A stretch of 64,000 nt of DNA from Desulfovibrio sp. X2. GTDB lineage: Bacteria > Desulfobacterota > Desulfovibrionia > Desulfovibrionales > Desulfovibrionaceae. A program made the translations under genes and the position numbers. The notes beneath the pieces were generated by a model. The model saw nothing but the letters and a program-made list of their open reading frames with translations, was not told the DNA's origin and searched no databases. How positions within the stretch are numbered: the stretch's first letter is position 1; the number at the start of each line of letters is the position of its first letter. Below are positions 26,358 through 36,113 of this stretch, in pieces. Location: positions 1-64,000 of the forward strand of contig NZ_ATHV01000006.1 of the NCBI RefSeq assembly GCF_000422205.1. The letters are read 5' to 3'.

Positions 26358-27931
26358 CCCTTCGCTCCCTCCATGAGCCTGCGGACCTCCTGCGGTCCCC
26401 AGGAACCGGCGCGGTAGAAGGAAAGGAGGTCGTCCTTGCGCGCGGAGTCAGCGGCCTCGAGCGCCGGCGCCAGGAAGCTCCAGCAGAGGTTGACCCCGTC
26501 CTGGCGCCAGAACAGCGTATGGTCGCCGAGCATGCAGTCGAGCAGAACCTTGTCGTAGGCCTCGAGGAAGGGCCCGGTGACGCCCTGGTTGTAGTCGAAG
26601 TTCATGAGCACGGAGCGCAGGCAGACCTTGGGGCCGGGCATCTTGGTCTGGAACGTCAGGCTTATCTCCTCGCGCGGCTGGATGCCCAGCGTCAGGGTGT
26701 TGCCCGAGATCTGGTCGCCGAGTTGACGGCCGAACATGGAGCACGGCACCTCCCGGAACTTGACCACTATCTCGGTGCGTTTTGCCGCGAGCCTCTTTCC
26801 CGAGGTCACGTAGAAGGGCACGCCGTGCCAGCGCCAGTTGTCGATGAAGACCTTCATGGCCGCGAAGGTCGGGGTCCTGGAATCGGCCGCCACGCCGGGC
26901 TCGTCGAGATAGGCGGGCACCTTGTGCCCCTCGATGGAGCCGGAGGTGTACTGCCCGAGCACGAGATGGCGGGCCAGGGTCTCCTCGGAGAAGGGCCTGA
27001 GCGAGCGGAAGACCTTGGACTTCTCGTCCCGGATCATGTTGCCCTCGAAGGCCGAGGGCGGCTCCATGGCCGAGAGGGAGAGGAGCTGCATCATGTGGTT
27101 CTGGAACATGTCGCGCAACACGCCCGCGTGGTCGTAGTAGCCGGCCCGGTGCTCCACGCCGAGGCTCTCCACGGCGGTGATGCGCACGGACTCGATGAAG
27201 TCCCGGTTCCACATGGGCTCGAAGATCGAGTTGGCGAACCGGAAGATCATGATGTTCTGGACCGTCTCCTTGGCCAGGTAGTGGTCGATGCGGAATATCT
27301 GGTCCTCGTCGAAGGACTTGTGCAGGACCCGGTCGAGCTTCTGGGCCGAGGCCAGATCATGGCCGAAGGGTTTTTCCACGACCATGCGCGCGAAGCTCCC
27401 GTTGCCCTCGGAGCGCGAAAGACCGGCCTCGCCGAGTCCCCTCGAGATGTCCTCGTAGGCCTCGGGCGGCACGGCCAGGTAGAAGACGCGATTGCCTCCC
27501 AGGCCGAACTCCTTGTCCTTCTCCTGCAGACAGTCGGCCAATCCCTTGAACGAGGACGGGTCGTCGAACTGCACATGACAGTAGAAGAGGCGTTTGGCGA
27601 GATCGCCGAAGGTCTCGAGGTATTCGTACTCCTGCCCCTCCTCGGTAAGCGCCCCGCGCATGCGCTCGCGGAAGGCCTCGCTCGAAAGCTCGGTGCGGCT
27701 CGCGCCGATGATCGCGAAGTTGTCCGGCATGGCGCCATAGCGCATCAGTCGACACATGGCGGGCAGGAGCATGCGCGCCGTGAGGTCGCCCGTGGCCCCG
27801 AAGATGACGATGGCGCAGGGATTCTCGGCGTGCTCGATGCCGCAGCTGGTCGCTTCCCCGGAGGCCCCTTTTGCCTTGTCCATCACCTCGGCCTGTATGT
27901 GCGTCCAGAAGTCCTCCGTCTTCGCAGCCAT
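26354..27931 (-). CDS. zwf: Glucose-6-phosphate 1-dehydrogenase
   Basis: A 525-residue enzyme that oxidises glucose 6-phosphate and reduces NAD(P)+. The N-terminal dinucleotide motif is VIFGATGDLTARMLLPA and the substrate motif RIDHYLAKETVQN includes the catalytic His. Length is normal. ATG at 27931 shares one base with the gnd stop; a GTG one codon upstream would overlap by four bases and is also possible. The residues after GDLT do not settle whether NADP or NAD is preferred. Confidence 0.95.
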   Translation of the reverse strand: MAAKTEDFWTHIQAEVMDKAKGASGEATSCGIEHAENPCAIVIFGATGDLTARMLLPAMCRLMRYGAMPDNFAIIGASRTELSSEAFRERMRGALTEEGQEYEYLETFGDLAKRLFYCHVQFDDPSSFKGLADCLQEKDKEFGLGGNRVFYLAVPPEAYEDISRGLGEAGLSRSEGNGSFARMVVEKPFGHDLASAQKLDRVLHKSFDEDQIFRIDHYLAKETVQNIMIFRFANSIFEPMWNRDFIESVRITAVESLGVEHRAGYYDHAGVLRDMFQNHMMQLLSLSAMEPPSAFEGNMIRDEKSKVFRSLRPFSEETLARHLVLGQYTSGSIEGHKVPAYLDEPGVAADSRTPTFAAMKVFIDNWRWHGVPFYVTSGKRLAAKRTEIVVKFREVPCSMFGRQLGDQISGNTLTLGIQPREEISLTFQTKMPGPKVCLRSVLMNFDYNQGVTGPFLEAYDKVLLDCMLGDHTLFWRQDGVNLCWSFLAPALEAADSARKDDLLSFYRAGSWGPQEVRRLMEGAKG

Positions 27932-28848
27932 CACTCGCCCTCCCCGCTGTGCTTCACGGCATGGCCGCCGAACGCGTGGCGCAAGGCGGCCAGAACACGG
28001 TCGCCAAAGGCGTCCTCATCACGCGAGCGGAAGCGCTCCATGAGCGCCAGGGTGATGACCGGCGCGCTGGCGCCGCTCTCCACGGCCTGCTGCACGGTCC
28101 AGCGTCCCTCGCCCGAGTCCTCCACGTAGCCCCTAATGGACGTCAGGCGGGAGTCGTCGGCAAAAGCCTGCTCGGCCAGTTCGAGCAGCCAGGAGCGGAT
28201 CACGCTGCCCTGGTTCCAGAGATGGGAAAGCGCGGAATAGTCGAGCCCCTCGCCGAAGGGTGAACGCTCGATGATGCTGAATCCCTCGGCATAGGCCTGC
28301 ATCATGCCGTATTCGATGCCGTTGTGGACCATCTTCACGAAATGGCCCGAGCCCACGGGACCGCAGTGCATGTAGCCGTCCTTGGGCGCGAGCACCTTGA
28401 GGGCGGGCTCGACCAGGGCGAAGGAGTCTTCGCCGCCGCCGGCCATCAGGCAGTAGCCCTTCTCGAGGCCCCAGATGCCGCCGCTCGTGCCCACGTCCAT
28501 GTAGCGCAGGCCGAGGTCGGCGGCCTTGGACGCATGGCGGATGTCGTCCTTGTACCAGGAGTTGCCGCCGTCGATGACCAGATCCTTGGGCGAGAGCAGC
28601 GGAAAGAGCTCGTCCAGATGCTCGTCCACCACCTTGCCCGCGGGCAGCATCACCCAAAGGACCCTCGGCGCGGGCAGCGCCTCGACGAGTTCCTTGAGGG
28701 AGAAACAGGCCACCGCGCCGTCGTCAGCGGCCAGCTCTTTCGTCTTTTCGGGGCTGCGGTTGTAGGCCGCCACCTCGATGCCGTTCCTGAGCAGACGGCG
28801 GGCCATGTTCAAACCCATGCGTCCAAGACCGATCATGCCGATGCGCAT
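27931..28848 (-). CDS. gnd: 6-phosphogluconate dehydrogenase, short type
   Basis: A 305-residue decarboxylating dehydrogenase giving ribulose 5-phosphate. The N-terminal Rossmann motif is IGMIGLGRMGLNMARRL. Catalytic marks are DGGNSWYKDD, YMDVGTSGGIWG, and HFVKMVHNGIEYGMMQ, with the active-site Lys and the N-G-I-E-Y substrate motif. At 305 residues it belongs to the short (YqeC/GndA-like) class, against about 470 for the enteric enzyme; members studied often prefer NAD. GGGAGA precedes the ATG. It follows a DUF547 gene by 11 nt. Confidence 0.92.
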   Translation of the reverse strand: MRIGMIGLGRMGLNMARRLLRNGIEVAAYNRSPEKTKELAADDGAVACFSLKELVEALPAPRVLWVMLPAGKVVDEHLDELFPLLSPKDLVIDGGNSWYKDDIRHASKAADLGLRYMDVGTSGGIWGLEKGYCLMAGGGEDSFALVEPALKVLAPKDGYMHCGPVGSGHFVKMVHNGIEYGMMQAYAEGFSIIERSPFGEGLDYSALSHLWNQGSVIRSWLLELAEQAFADDSRLTSIRGYVEDSGEGRWTVQQAVESGASAPVITLALMERFRSRDEDAFGDRVLAALRHAFGGHAVKHSGEGE

Positions 28849-28859
28849 ACGTGTCTCCC

Positions 28860-29816
28860 TTATTTGCTGTTGAGGGACCAATCGTAGTCCATATACCGCA
28901 GACGGACTTTTTCGCCCAGAGCTATAAGTCTCGTCCGGAAATCTCCTTGCGCGTAGCGCCGCACGAACCCGAGCACTCCCTCCTCGCCGCCGAAATCCCC
29001 GCCGAACCAATCGAATATCTTCGAGACGTACAGCTCGTCGTCCACGAGCCGGGCGCCGTCCGGCGAATTGAGGAAGCGTGAGGCCTGATCGTCGAGCTGC
29101 TCGTCCAGGCGGTCCGGCTCGTAGGGCTCCGCCCTGAGCGGAGGGCAACTCCTCGACGCGCAGTTGACCGCGAAGTGGACGCGCGGGTCCTTGAACCTGG
29201 GTCGCAGGATGCTGTGCTCGATGTAGTCGAGCGCCACCGTGCGCTCCTTGCCGCCGTTTCCCCTGATGCGCACGAACTCGATCTTCCACGGCGTGGACCA
29301 GAACGGTCCGATCTTCTTGATGGAAGAAACGGGATAGTGGTCCAGGACGAGCTTCAGGGTCCAGGCATTGTAGGCGTTGATCCAGTAGGCCATCTGTCCG
29401 GCCCGGTCGAGGGCTTCCGGATTCACCCGGGCCAGGGCGTCCAGATAGGTGTCGAGCGTCTTCTCCTCCCGCAGCAGTCCCGGGTAGTCCACCAGTCCGT
29501 GGCTGACGTTGCGCGCGAGCAGCCCGGCATAGAGCGTGTCGTCGATTCGCGGAGCAGGCTGGACCGCCTCTTTCCCAGTCGCCGCCGAGGCCTCGGGGGC
29601 GTGTTCATTCACAGAGGCCGCCGGGGACGGGGCAGCAGGCGAAGGAGGAGCCGCATCGGACGGCCGGGCGCCCTGTCCCTCCTGCCCTGTCTGTTCTGTC
29701 CGGGCCTGCACGGCGGGCGCAGCGAGAAGGCCCAGGGCCAGGACAAGAGCCATGGCCATGGCTCGCGCCATCCCCGGAAACGGGGAGCGGAAGGCGGCGC
29801 GACACGGGCTGGGCAT
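28860..29816 (-). CDS. DUF547 exported protein
   Basis: A 318-residue secreted protein. A long signal peptide (Arg-rich n-region, hydrophobic core about residues 19-36) is followed by a Glu/Ala/Pro linker to about residue 85. The rest is the DUF547 domain, with QMAYWINAYNAWTLKLVLDH, HFAVNCASRSCPPLRAE (a Cys-containing core that recalls cysteine-peptidase-like folds) and DWFGGDFGG. Function is unknown. Start at 29816 is set by GGAGAG seven bases upstream. Leads the set with gnd, zwf and pgl, an odd partner. Confidence 0.75.
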   Translation of the reverse strand: MPSPCRAAFRSPFPGMARAMAMALVLALGLLAAPAVQARTEQTGQEGQGARPSDAAPPSPAAPSPAASVNEHAPEASAATGKEAVQPAPRIDDTLYAGLLARNVSHGLVDYPGLLREEKTLDTYLDALARVNPEALDRAGQMAYWINAYNAWTLKLVLDHYPVSSIKKIGPFWSTPWKIEFVRIRGNGGKERTVALDYIEHSILRPRFKDPRVHFAVNCASRSCPPLRAEPYEPDRLDEQLDDQASRFLNSPDGARLVDDELYVSKIFDWFGGDFGGEEGVLGFVRRYAQGDFRTRLIALGEKVRLRYMDYDWSLNSK

Positions 29817-30194
29817 GGGCTCTCTCCTGCTCAAACTCCTGACTCCCTGCAAGGTTAGCGGCCAGGGCCGGGCTGACGCCGGGAAAAGGCGCGGCAAGGG
29901 ACTTACCGACGATTGTATGATCTTTTTCCACGGCGTGCGCAACCCCCCTGCCCCGCCGGGAGCGATGCAAAGGCCCCCGGCCTGGCGCACGGCAGAAGGC
30001 GGGGAGGGGGAAAGCTATTGACGCGTCCCTCCCGCTTCAGGCACTTGAACAGCAGCGGTCGAGCCCGATTCGCGGCCGACAGGTCGCATGCGTCCGAGGA
30101 CGGGCCCGCCACCTTCCACAGGAACATCGCCAAGCGTCCGGCAGGCGTGCCGAAGCGTTCGAACGGCCATGCATACGGCAAGGAGGCAGGAATC
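29817..30194. other. 378-nt divergent intergenic region
   Basis: No gene is supported here. On the minus strand a TACAAT (29917-29912) is a fair -10 for the DUF547-gnd-zwf-pgl operon, with a poor TTGCGC 19 bases further upstream. On the plus strand a TTGACG at 30018-30023 has no -10 at 17-18 nt. The A-rich AAGGAGG before paaK ends the region. No strong hairpin was seen. Confidence 0.4.
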
Positions 30195-31505
30195 ATGATC
30201 TTCGACATCAAAAAGGAGACCATGCCGCGCGAGGAGCTGCGGGAGCTGCAGCTCGTGCGGCTCAAGACGCAGGTCGAGCGCGTCTACGCCACGGTCCCCT
30301 TCTATCGCAAGAAATTCGACGAGCTGGGAATCAAGCCGAGCGACGTCAAGACCTTGAAGGATCTGAGCCTGCTGCCCTTCACCGAGAAGCAGGACCTGCG
30401 CAACCACTACCCATTCGGCCTTTTCGCCGTGCCCAGGGAGAACATCGTGCGCCTGCACGCCTCCTCCGGCACCACGGGCAAGGCCACGGTCGTGGGCTAC
30501 ACGCAGCGCGACATCGAGACCTGGGCAGAGTGCATGGCCCGCTGCTTCATGACGGCCGGGGCCAAGCGCGGCGACACCATCCACAACGCATACGGCTACG
30601 GGCTGTTCACAGGAGGCCTGGGCGCGCACTACGGCGTCGAGCGCCTGGGCGCCACGGTCGTCCCGGTCTCGGGCGGCGGCACCAAGCGCCAGGCAATGCT
30701 CCTGCGCGACTTCGCCTCCGACGTCATCTGCTGCACCCCCTCCTACGCCCTTCACCTGCACGAGGCGGCCCTCGAGGTCGGCATCGACATCAAGAAGCTG
30801 CCCCTGCGCATCGGCATCTTCGGGGCCGAGCCCTGGACCGACGAGATGCGCCGCGACATCGAGGGCAAGCTGGGCATCAAGGCCCTGGACATCTACGGCC
30901 TCTCGGAGATCATGGGCCCCGGCGTGGGCATCGAATGCGTGGAGGCCCAAAACGGCCTGCACATGCAGGAGGACCACTTCTTCTGCGAGATCATCGACCC
31001 GCTGACCGGCGAGAGCCTGCCTGAAGGCAGCGTGGGCGAACTGGTCATCACCACCCTGACCAAGGAAGGCATCCCGCTCATCCGCTACCGCACGCGCGAC
31101 CTGACCTCGCTCTCCTTCGAGCCCTGCACGTGCGGCCGCACCTTCGCGCGCATGAGCCGGATCATGGGCCGCTCCGACGACATGCTCATCATCCGCGGCG
31201 TCAACGTCTTCCCCTCCCAGATCGAATCCATCCTGCTCGAAACCCAGGGCCTCACCCCGCACTACCTGCTCATCGTCGATCGCGACGGCCCCCTGGACAC
31301 CCTGGAGGTGCAGGTGGAGGTGGACGAGAAGCTCTTCTCCGACGAGATCAAGAATTTACAACGCCTGGAACAGCAGATACAAAAGAACATCAAGGAATTC
31401 CTGGGCGTCTCGGCGAAGGTGAAGCTGGTGGAGCCCAAGGGCATAGCGCGCAGCGAAGGCAAGGCCAAACGCATCCTGGACAAACGCAAGGACTGCAAGA
31501 ACTGA
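30195..31505 (+). CDS. paaK: Phenylacetate-CoA ligase-like AMP-forming enzyme
   Basis: A 436-residue member of the PaaK family, which activates aryl- or indole-acetates as CoA thioesters via an adenylate. The P-loop is [16 protein letters not shown] (about residue 92), followed by [12 protein letters not shown] (adenine-binding) and [11 protein letters not shown] with the Arg-Asp that holds ribose; the C-terminal domain has the hinge [10 protein letters not shown] lysine region. AAGGAGG precedes the ATG. Followed by an ACT-domain gene. In sulfate reducers this pair is common and is often linked to aromatic amino acid breakdown (phenylacetate or indoleacetate); that role is inferred. Confidence 0.88.
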   Translation: MIFDIKKETMPREELRELQLVRLKTQVERVYATVPFYRKKFDELGIKPSDVKTLKDLSLLPFTEKQDLRNHYPFGLFAVPRENIVRLHASSGTTGKATVVGYTQRDIETWAECMARCFMTAGAKRGDTIHNAYGYGLFTGGLGAHYGVERLGATVVPVSGGGTKRQAMLLRDFASDVICCTPSYALHLHEAALEVGIDIKKLPLRIGIFGAEPWTDEMRRDIEGKLGIKALDIYGLSEIMGPGVGIECVEAQNGLHMQEDHFFCEIIDPLTGESLPEGSVGELVITTLTKEGIPLIRYRTRDLTSLSFEPCTCGRTFARMSRIMGRSDDMLIIRGVNVFPSQIESILLETQGLTPHYLLIVDRDGPLDTLEVQVEVDEKLFSDEIKNLQRLEQQIQKNIKEFLGVSAKVKLVEPKGIARSEGKAKRILDKRKDCKN

Positions 31506-31558
31506 CGTCAGGCACGGCGGCGACACACGCCCCGCGGCAACATGAAAGCGAGGACGCT

Positions 31559-31990
31559 ATGAAGGTCGATCAACTCTCCATCTTCCTGGAAAACAGGGCC
31601 GGGCGCCTGGCCGAGGTGACCAAGGTCTTAAGCGACAACGGCATCAACATCCGCGCCTTGTCCCTGGCGGACACCTCGGATTTCGGCATCCTGCGGCTGA
31701 TCGTCAGCGACTTCGAGAAGGCCCGCGCCAAGCTCAAGGAGAACGGCTTCACCGTGGGCCGCACCTCCGTGGTCGCCGTGGTGGTGGACGACACCCCCGG
31801 CGGGCTGCATCGCCTGCTCGAAATGCTCGGCAAGCACAACGTGAACGTGGAATACATGTACGCCTTCGTGCAGCAGAGCGGAAAGAACGCGGTCATCATC
31901 TTCCGCTTCGACCGCATCGACCAGGCCATCGAGATCCTGCAGCAGAACGGGATTCCCATCATCCCGGGCGACAAGCTCTACGCCATGTAG
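31559..31990 (+). CDS. Tandem ACT-domain protein
   Basis: A 143-residue protein made only of two ACT domains: KVDQLSIFLENRAGRLAEV at the N-terminus and DTPGGLHRLLEMLGKHNVNV near residue 78. Each has the N/P-G-x-L ligand loop. ACT pairs of this kind bind amino acids and act as sensors. The gene follows paaK by 53 nt, and this pairing is widespread, so it probably regulates or senses substrate for the ligase. The start is the ATG at 31559, after GCGAGGACG. Confidence 0.85.
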   Translation: MKVDQLSIFLENRAGRLAEVTKVLSDNGINIRALSLADTSDFGILRLIVSDFEKARAKLKENGFTVGRTSVVAVVVDDTPGGLHRLLEMLGKHNVNVEYMYAFVQQSGKNAVIIFRFDRIDQAIEILQQNGIPIIPGDKLYAM

Positions 31991-32062
31991 GCTCCTTCCG
32001 ATCCGAAAGCCGCGCGCCGCGGCGCCTCTCAGAAGGAGGCGCCGCGGCAGGGAGCCGCAGCT

Positions 32063-33535
32063 ATGAAAAAAAAGACCGTGGCCCCCAAATCCCCTCCCCT
32101 CGCCCTTTCTCTTACCCGGATGTCCGCCTTCCAATGGCGGCTCGATCTGCCGCCCGGGGCCTCCATGCCCATGCGCGCCGAGGCAGTGGTCTTCGGAGGC
32201 CCGGAAATCGCAGACCGCCTCGACCCCCAGACCCTGACCCAGCTCTACAACGTGGCCTGCATGCCAGGCCTGGCCGGGCGCGTCTGCGCCATGCCCGACG
32301 CCCATTCCGGCTACGGATTTCCCATCGGCGGCGTGGCCGCCTTCCGCCCGAAAGACGGCGTGATCTCGGCAGGCGGCGTGGGCTTCGACATGGCCTGCGG
32401 GGTGCGCACCCACCTCACGGATCTTGCGGCCGAGGACATCACGCCGCGCCTCGCGGAACTGGCCGAGGCGCTCTATGCCGCCGTGCCTTCGGGCGTAGGA
32501 AGCAGCGCCGGGCCCTCGGGGCCGCAGTCCTTGCACGATGCCCTGGCCGAGGGCGCGGCATACGCCGTACGGGCAGGGCATGGGAGCGAAGAGGACCTTC
32601 TGCGCATCGAGGAGCGGGGAACGCTTCGCGACGCCGATCCGGCCCAGGTCTCGGCCGAGGCATTGAAGCGGGGACGAGGCCAGCTCGGCACGCTCGGCTC
32701 GGGCAACCACTACCTCGAGGTGCAGGAGGTGGAGGAGGTCTTGGACGAAAAGCTGGCGGACGGTTTCGGGCTGCGCCGGGGCCGGGTGGTGGTCAGCATC
32801 CACTGCGGCTCGCGCGGCCTGGGGCATCAGGTGGCCACGGACTTCGTGGCGCGCATGAACGCCCAGGCGCCGGAGCACGGCCTCGTGCTCGCGGACAGGA
32901 ACCTGGCCTGCGCGCCCATCGGATCCGAGCTCGGTCAGGCCTATTTCGGGGCCATGCAGGCCGCGGCCAACTTCGCCATGGCCAACCGCCAGATCATCGG
33001 CCAGCGCGTGCGCAACGTGGTCCAGGGACTCTTCCGGAGGGTGGGAGCGATGCCGCTTCTCTGGGACGTCAGCCACAACACCTGCAAGGTCGAGGAGCAC
33101 ATGGTCGACGGCCGTTCCATGCGCCTCTGGGTGCACCGCAAGGGAGCCACCAGGGCCTTCCCGCCAGGCCATCCGAGCCTGCCGCCCGAGCTTGCGCCCC
33201 ACGGCCAGCCCATTCCCGTGGGCGGCAGCATGGGCACGGCGTCCTACGTACTGGCGGGCATTCCGGGGGCGCTGGCCCTCTCCTGGGGCTCCGCCTGCCA
33301 CGGCGCGGGCCGTCTCATGTCGCGCGGCCAGGCCAGGGCCGGCTTCAAGGGAAAGGACGTGGTCTCCTCCCTGCGCAGCCGAGGCATCGTGGTGCGCAGC
33401 GGCTCGCTCTCCGGCGTGGCCGAGGAGGCCCCGGGCGCCTACAAGGACATCGAGGCGGTGATCCGGGCCACTACCGGGGCAGGTCTCGCCGCAGCCGTGG
33501 CCAGGCTGCGTCCCCTGTGTTGCGTGAAGGGGTAG
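32063..33535 (+). CDS. rtcB: RtcB-family RNA ligase
   Basis: A 490-residue GTP- and Mn-dependent ligase that joins 2',3'-cyclic phosphate or 3'-phosphate RNA ends to 5'-OH ends. The family motifs are all present: MPDAHSGYGFPIGGVA, GVGFDMACGVRTH (metal Cys), GTLGSGNHYLEVQEV, VHRKGATRAFPPG, GSMGTASYVL, and the late WGSACHGAGR with the guanylated His. Length is normal. There is no archease or rtcA/rtcR gene nearby. It may be cotranscribed with paaK-ACT (72-nt gap). Confidence 0.92.
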   Translation: MKKKTVAPKSPPLALSLTRMSAFQWRLDLPPGASMPMRAEAVVFGGPEIADRLDPQTLTQLYNVACMPGLAGRVCAMPDAHSGYGFPIGGVAAFRPKDGVISAGGVGFDMACGVRTHLTDLAAEDITPRLAELAEALYAAVPSGVGSSAGPSGPQSLHDALAEGAAYAVRAGHGSEEDLLRIEERGTLRDADPAQVSAEALKRGRGQLGTLGSGNHYLEVQEVEEVLDEKLADGFGLRRGRVVVSIHCGSRGLGHQVATDFVARMNAQAPEHGLVLADRNLACAPIGSELGQAYFGAMQAAANFAMANRQIIGQRVRNVVQGLFRRVGAMPLLWDVSHNTCKVEEHMVDGRSMRLWVHRKGATRAFPPGHPSLPPELAPHGQPIPVGGSMGTASYVLAGIPGALALSWGSACHGAGRLMSRGQARAGFKGKDVVSSLRSRGIVVRSGSLSGVAEEAPGAYKDIEAVIRATTGAGLAAAVARLRPLCCVKG

Positions 33536-33619
33536 AAAGAACGGAGTTTTTTCATACCGGCATTGCAAAACGGACGATTCGAGACTAACACTGAAGGCCT
33601 ATCCGGAGACGCCGCAAAA

Positions 33620-35935
33620 ATGCCATCCCGCTCGATCCTCTTCGTCGAACCCGACACAAAGGTCGCCGCAACCGCGACCACGGCGCTCAAATCCGTGGAA
33701 GGGCTGCGGCTGCGCCATGTCGAGGGGCTCGAGCAGTGCTTCGCCACGGCCCCGAAACAGCCTTATGTCGCCCTCGTCGTCGGCCTGCCTCTCGATTTTT
33801 CCGAAGCCACCGCCCTGCTGCAGCGGCTCTTCGCCCTGCCCCCGGCCCTGCCGGTCCTGGTCCTCGCGGCACCGGGCGACGAGCGCATCTCGGCGCTGGC
33901 CCGCTCCATGGGCGTGACCCAGGTCATCGCCAAGGACGAATCCATGCCGACTGAGCTCCTGCGCTCCATCCACCTCATCCTCTCGCGCGCCGAGAAGGGG
34001 CGCATCGACGGCGTCTTCGGCAACAGCGACCACTGGGTCGAGAAGATCATCGCCCACAACGCCGACGGCATCCTGATCATGGACAGCGACGGGCGCCTCC
34101 TCTTCGCCAACCCGGCGGCCGAGGACATCTTCGGCCTGAAGGCCGAGGAACTGGTGGGGCAGAACTTCGGCTTCCCGGTCACGGACGGCGAGTCCACCGA
34201 ACTCGACATCCTGACGCAGCACGGCACCAAGGTCGTGGAGATGCGCGTCGTGGAGATCGAGTGGGACGGCATGCTGGCCTACCTCGCCTCCCTGCGCGAC
34301 ATCACCGGGCGCAAGCACATGGAGATGGAGCTGGCCAAGGCCAAGGAGGACGCGGAGACGGCCAACCGGGCCAAAAGCGACTTCCTGGCCAAGATGAGCC
34401 ACGAGGTGCGCACCCCCATGACCGGCGTCGTGGGCATGACCGAGCTGGCCCTGGCCACCACGCTGACGCCGCAGCAGCGGGAATACCTGGAAATGGTCCG
34501 CCAATCGGCCAACTCGCTGCTCTCGATCCTGAACGACATCCTCGATTTCTCCAAGATAGAGGCCGGACGGCTGGAGCTCGAGAAAAAGCCCTTCGACCTC
34601 TACCGCACGCTCGACCTCTCCATCCAGATCTTCAAGAACCTTTCGCGGAAGAAGGGGCTGAAGCTCATCAGCCGGGTCGAGGGCTTCGTGCCCCGCCATC
34701 TGGTAGGCGACGCCGGTCGGCTGCGCCAGGTCATCAACAACCTGCTCTCCAACGCCATCAAGTTCACGGACCACGGGGAAGTGGTCCTCTCCGTCCGTCT
34801 GGTGGAGCCAGAACACGGCCTTCCGGAAGACCTCGAACCGGGAACCGCAGTGCGCCTGGAATTCTCCGTGCGGGACTCGGGTGTCGGCATCCCCGCGGAC
34901 AAGCAGGGGCTCATCTTCGACTCCTTCTCGCAACTCGACAACGGCCGTGAGCGGCCCGAGGCGGGCACGGGTCTCGGCCTGTCCATCTCCAAGCAGCTCG
35001 TGCATCTCATGGACGGAGACATCCGCGTGAGCTCCGTGCGCGGCGAGGGAAGCACCTTCGTATTCACGGCCATGCTGAGCGTCGCGAGCCCCCTCTCCGC
35101 CCCCCCTCCCCTGACGGACGACAAAATGCCGGACACGACCGAGCTGAAGCCGGTCCGGGTTCTGCTGGTGGAGGACAACGCCGTGAACCAGATCTACGCC
35201 ACGGAGATCCTGCAGCAGGCTGGGCACACCGTCGTGCCGGTAAACAACGGACGCACGGCCATCGCTCTGCTCGCGAGCTCGGATTTCGACGTGGTCTTCA
35301 TGGACATCCAGATGCCGGACATGGACGGCCTGGAGGTGACCAGGCTCGTGCGCAATGGAGAAGGAAAGGCGAGAAACCCCAGGGTCCCGATCATCGCCAT
35401 GACCGCCCACGCCATGCAGGGGGACCGCGAGCGCTTCCTGGAAGCGGGCATGGACGACTACGTCTCCAAGCCCATGAACACGGAGGAGGTCCACGCGGCC
35501 ATGGTCCGCGCCCTCAGGCGCGGCGGCACCCCGCCCGAGGCCACCGAGGCGCCTGCCCAAGCCCCGGTGGACGCCCCCAAGATTCCGGACGTCATGGAGG
35601 TCATGGACAAGGCGTGGTTCGAGAAGATGTCCACCACGCGGCACGATTTCCTCAAACGCATGTTCGACGTCTTCGTGCGCGAAGAGCCCGCGCGCCTCAG
35701 AGCGCTCGAGGAGGCGGTGAAGGAGGGGAATCTCAAGCGCATCAGCTTTCTGGCCCATTCCCTCAAGGGAGCGACCTCCACGCTCGGCGCGGGAGCAGCC
35801 AGGGAGCAGGCCGCGGCCCTCGACCTGGCGGCCAAGTCGGGCGACATCGAAGCCTGCCGCCGCTACCATCAGTCGTTGAAAACGGAGATGGACCGACTCC
35901 TGGAGTTCATGCAGGCCTTCGTGAGCGCGCCCTAG
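33620..35935 (+). CDS. Hybrid histidine kinase with pseudo-receiver
   Basis: A 771-residue cytoplasmic sensor kinase with no transmembrane segment. In order: a receiver-like fold at residues 5-120 in which the phospho-Asp position is Gly (ALVVGLPLD), a PAS domain about 136-230, HisKA with KMSHEVRTPM (H261), an ATPase domain (N373, DSGVGIP, GTGLGLSISKQL), a true receiver about 512-632 (MDIQMPDMDG, D562) and an Hpt domain with FLAHSLKGATS (H713). This is a full phosphorelay. No cognate regulator lies beside it. The ATG at 33620 is favoured because it begins the fold; a TTG at 33563 is possible. Confidence 0.88.
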   Translation: MPSRSILFVEPDTKVAATATTALKSVEGLRLRHVEGLEQCFATAPKQPYVALVVGLPLDFSEATALLQRLFALPPALPVLVLAAPGDERISALARSMGVTQVIAKDESMPTELLRSIHLILSRAEKGRIDGVFGNSDHWVEKIIAHNADGILIMDSDGRLLFANPAAEDIFGLKAEELVGQNFGFPVTDGESTELDILTQHGTKVVEMRVVEIEWDGMLAYLASLRDITGRKHMEMELAKAKEDAETANRAKSDFLAKMSHEVRTPMTGVVGMTELALATTLTPQQREYLEMVRQSANSLLSILNDILDFSKIEAGRLELEKKPFDLYRTLDLSIQIFKNLSRKKGLKLISRVEGFVPRHLVGDAGRLRQVINNLLSNAIKFTDHGEVVLSVRLVEPEHGLPEDLEPGTAVRLEFSVRDSGVGIPADKQGLIFDSFSQLDNGRERPEAGTGLGLSISKQLVHLMDGDIRVSSVRGEGSTFVFTAMLSVASPLSAPPPLTDDKMPDTTELKPVRVLLVEDNAVNQIYATEILQQAGHTVVPVNNGRTAIALLASSDFDVVFMDIQMPDMDGLEVTRLVRNGEGKARNPRVPIIAMTAHAMQGDRERFLEAGMDDYVSKPMNTEEVHAAMVRALRRGGTPPEATEAPAQAPVDAPKIPDVMEVMDKAWFEKMSTTRHDFLKRMFDVFVREEPARLRALEEAVKEGNLKRISFLAHSLKGATSTLGAGAAREQAAALDLAAKSGDIEACRRYHQSLKTEMDRLLEFMQAFVSAP

Positions 35936-36001
35936 CAGCCTCCCTCTCCGCCCACCGTCCCCGCTCGGCCTTTCCACCGCCCCTTTCGGACCATCTCCCC
36001 T

Positions 36002-36051
36002 GCCGCCGCTGCAAACGCGGCGGCCGGGAAAGCGTTCCACTCTCCCGGCCG
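36002..36051. terminator. Tandem hairpins between converging genes
   Basis: Two hairpins: GCCGCCGC with GCGGCGGC (36002-36024), then CGGCCGGGA with TCCCGGCCG (36021-36051). They overlap by four bases and so may compete. No T run follows on either strand, so they are at best weak or Rho-linked terminators for the kinase and chemoreceptor genes. Confidence 0.3.
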
Positions 36052-36113
36052 TGCGGCGCGCTCCACAAGGCACGCTTCATCTGATCCATTCATCTATCGC
36101 GCGGACAGCTTCA

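Noticed and set aside
30018-30046. TTGACG before paaK as a promoter
   Set aside because: No acceptable -10 at 16-18 nt.
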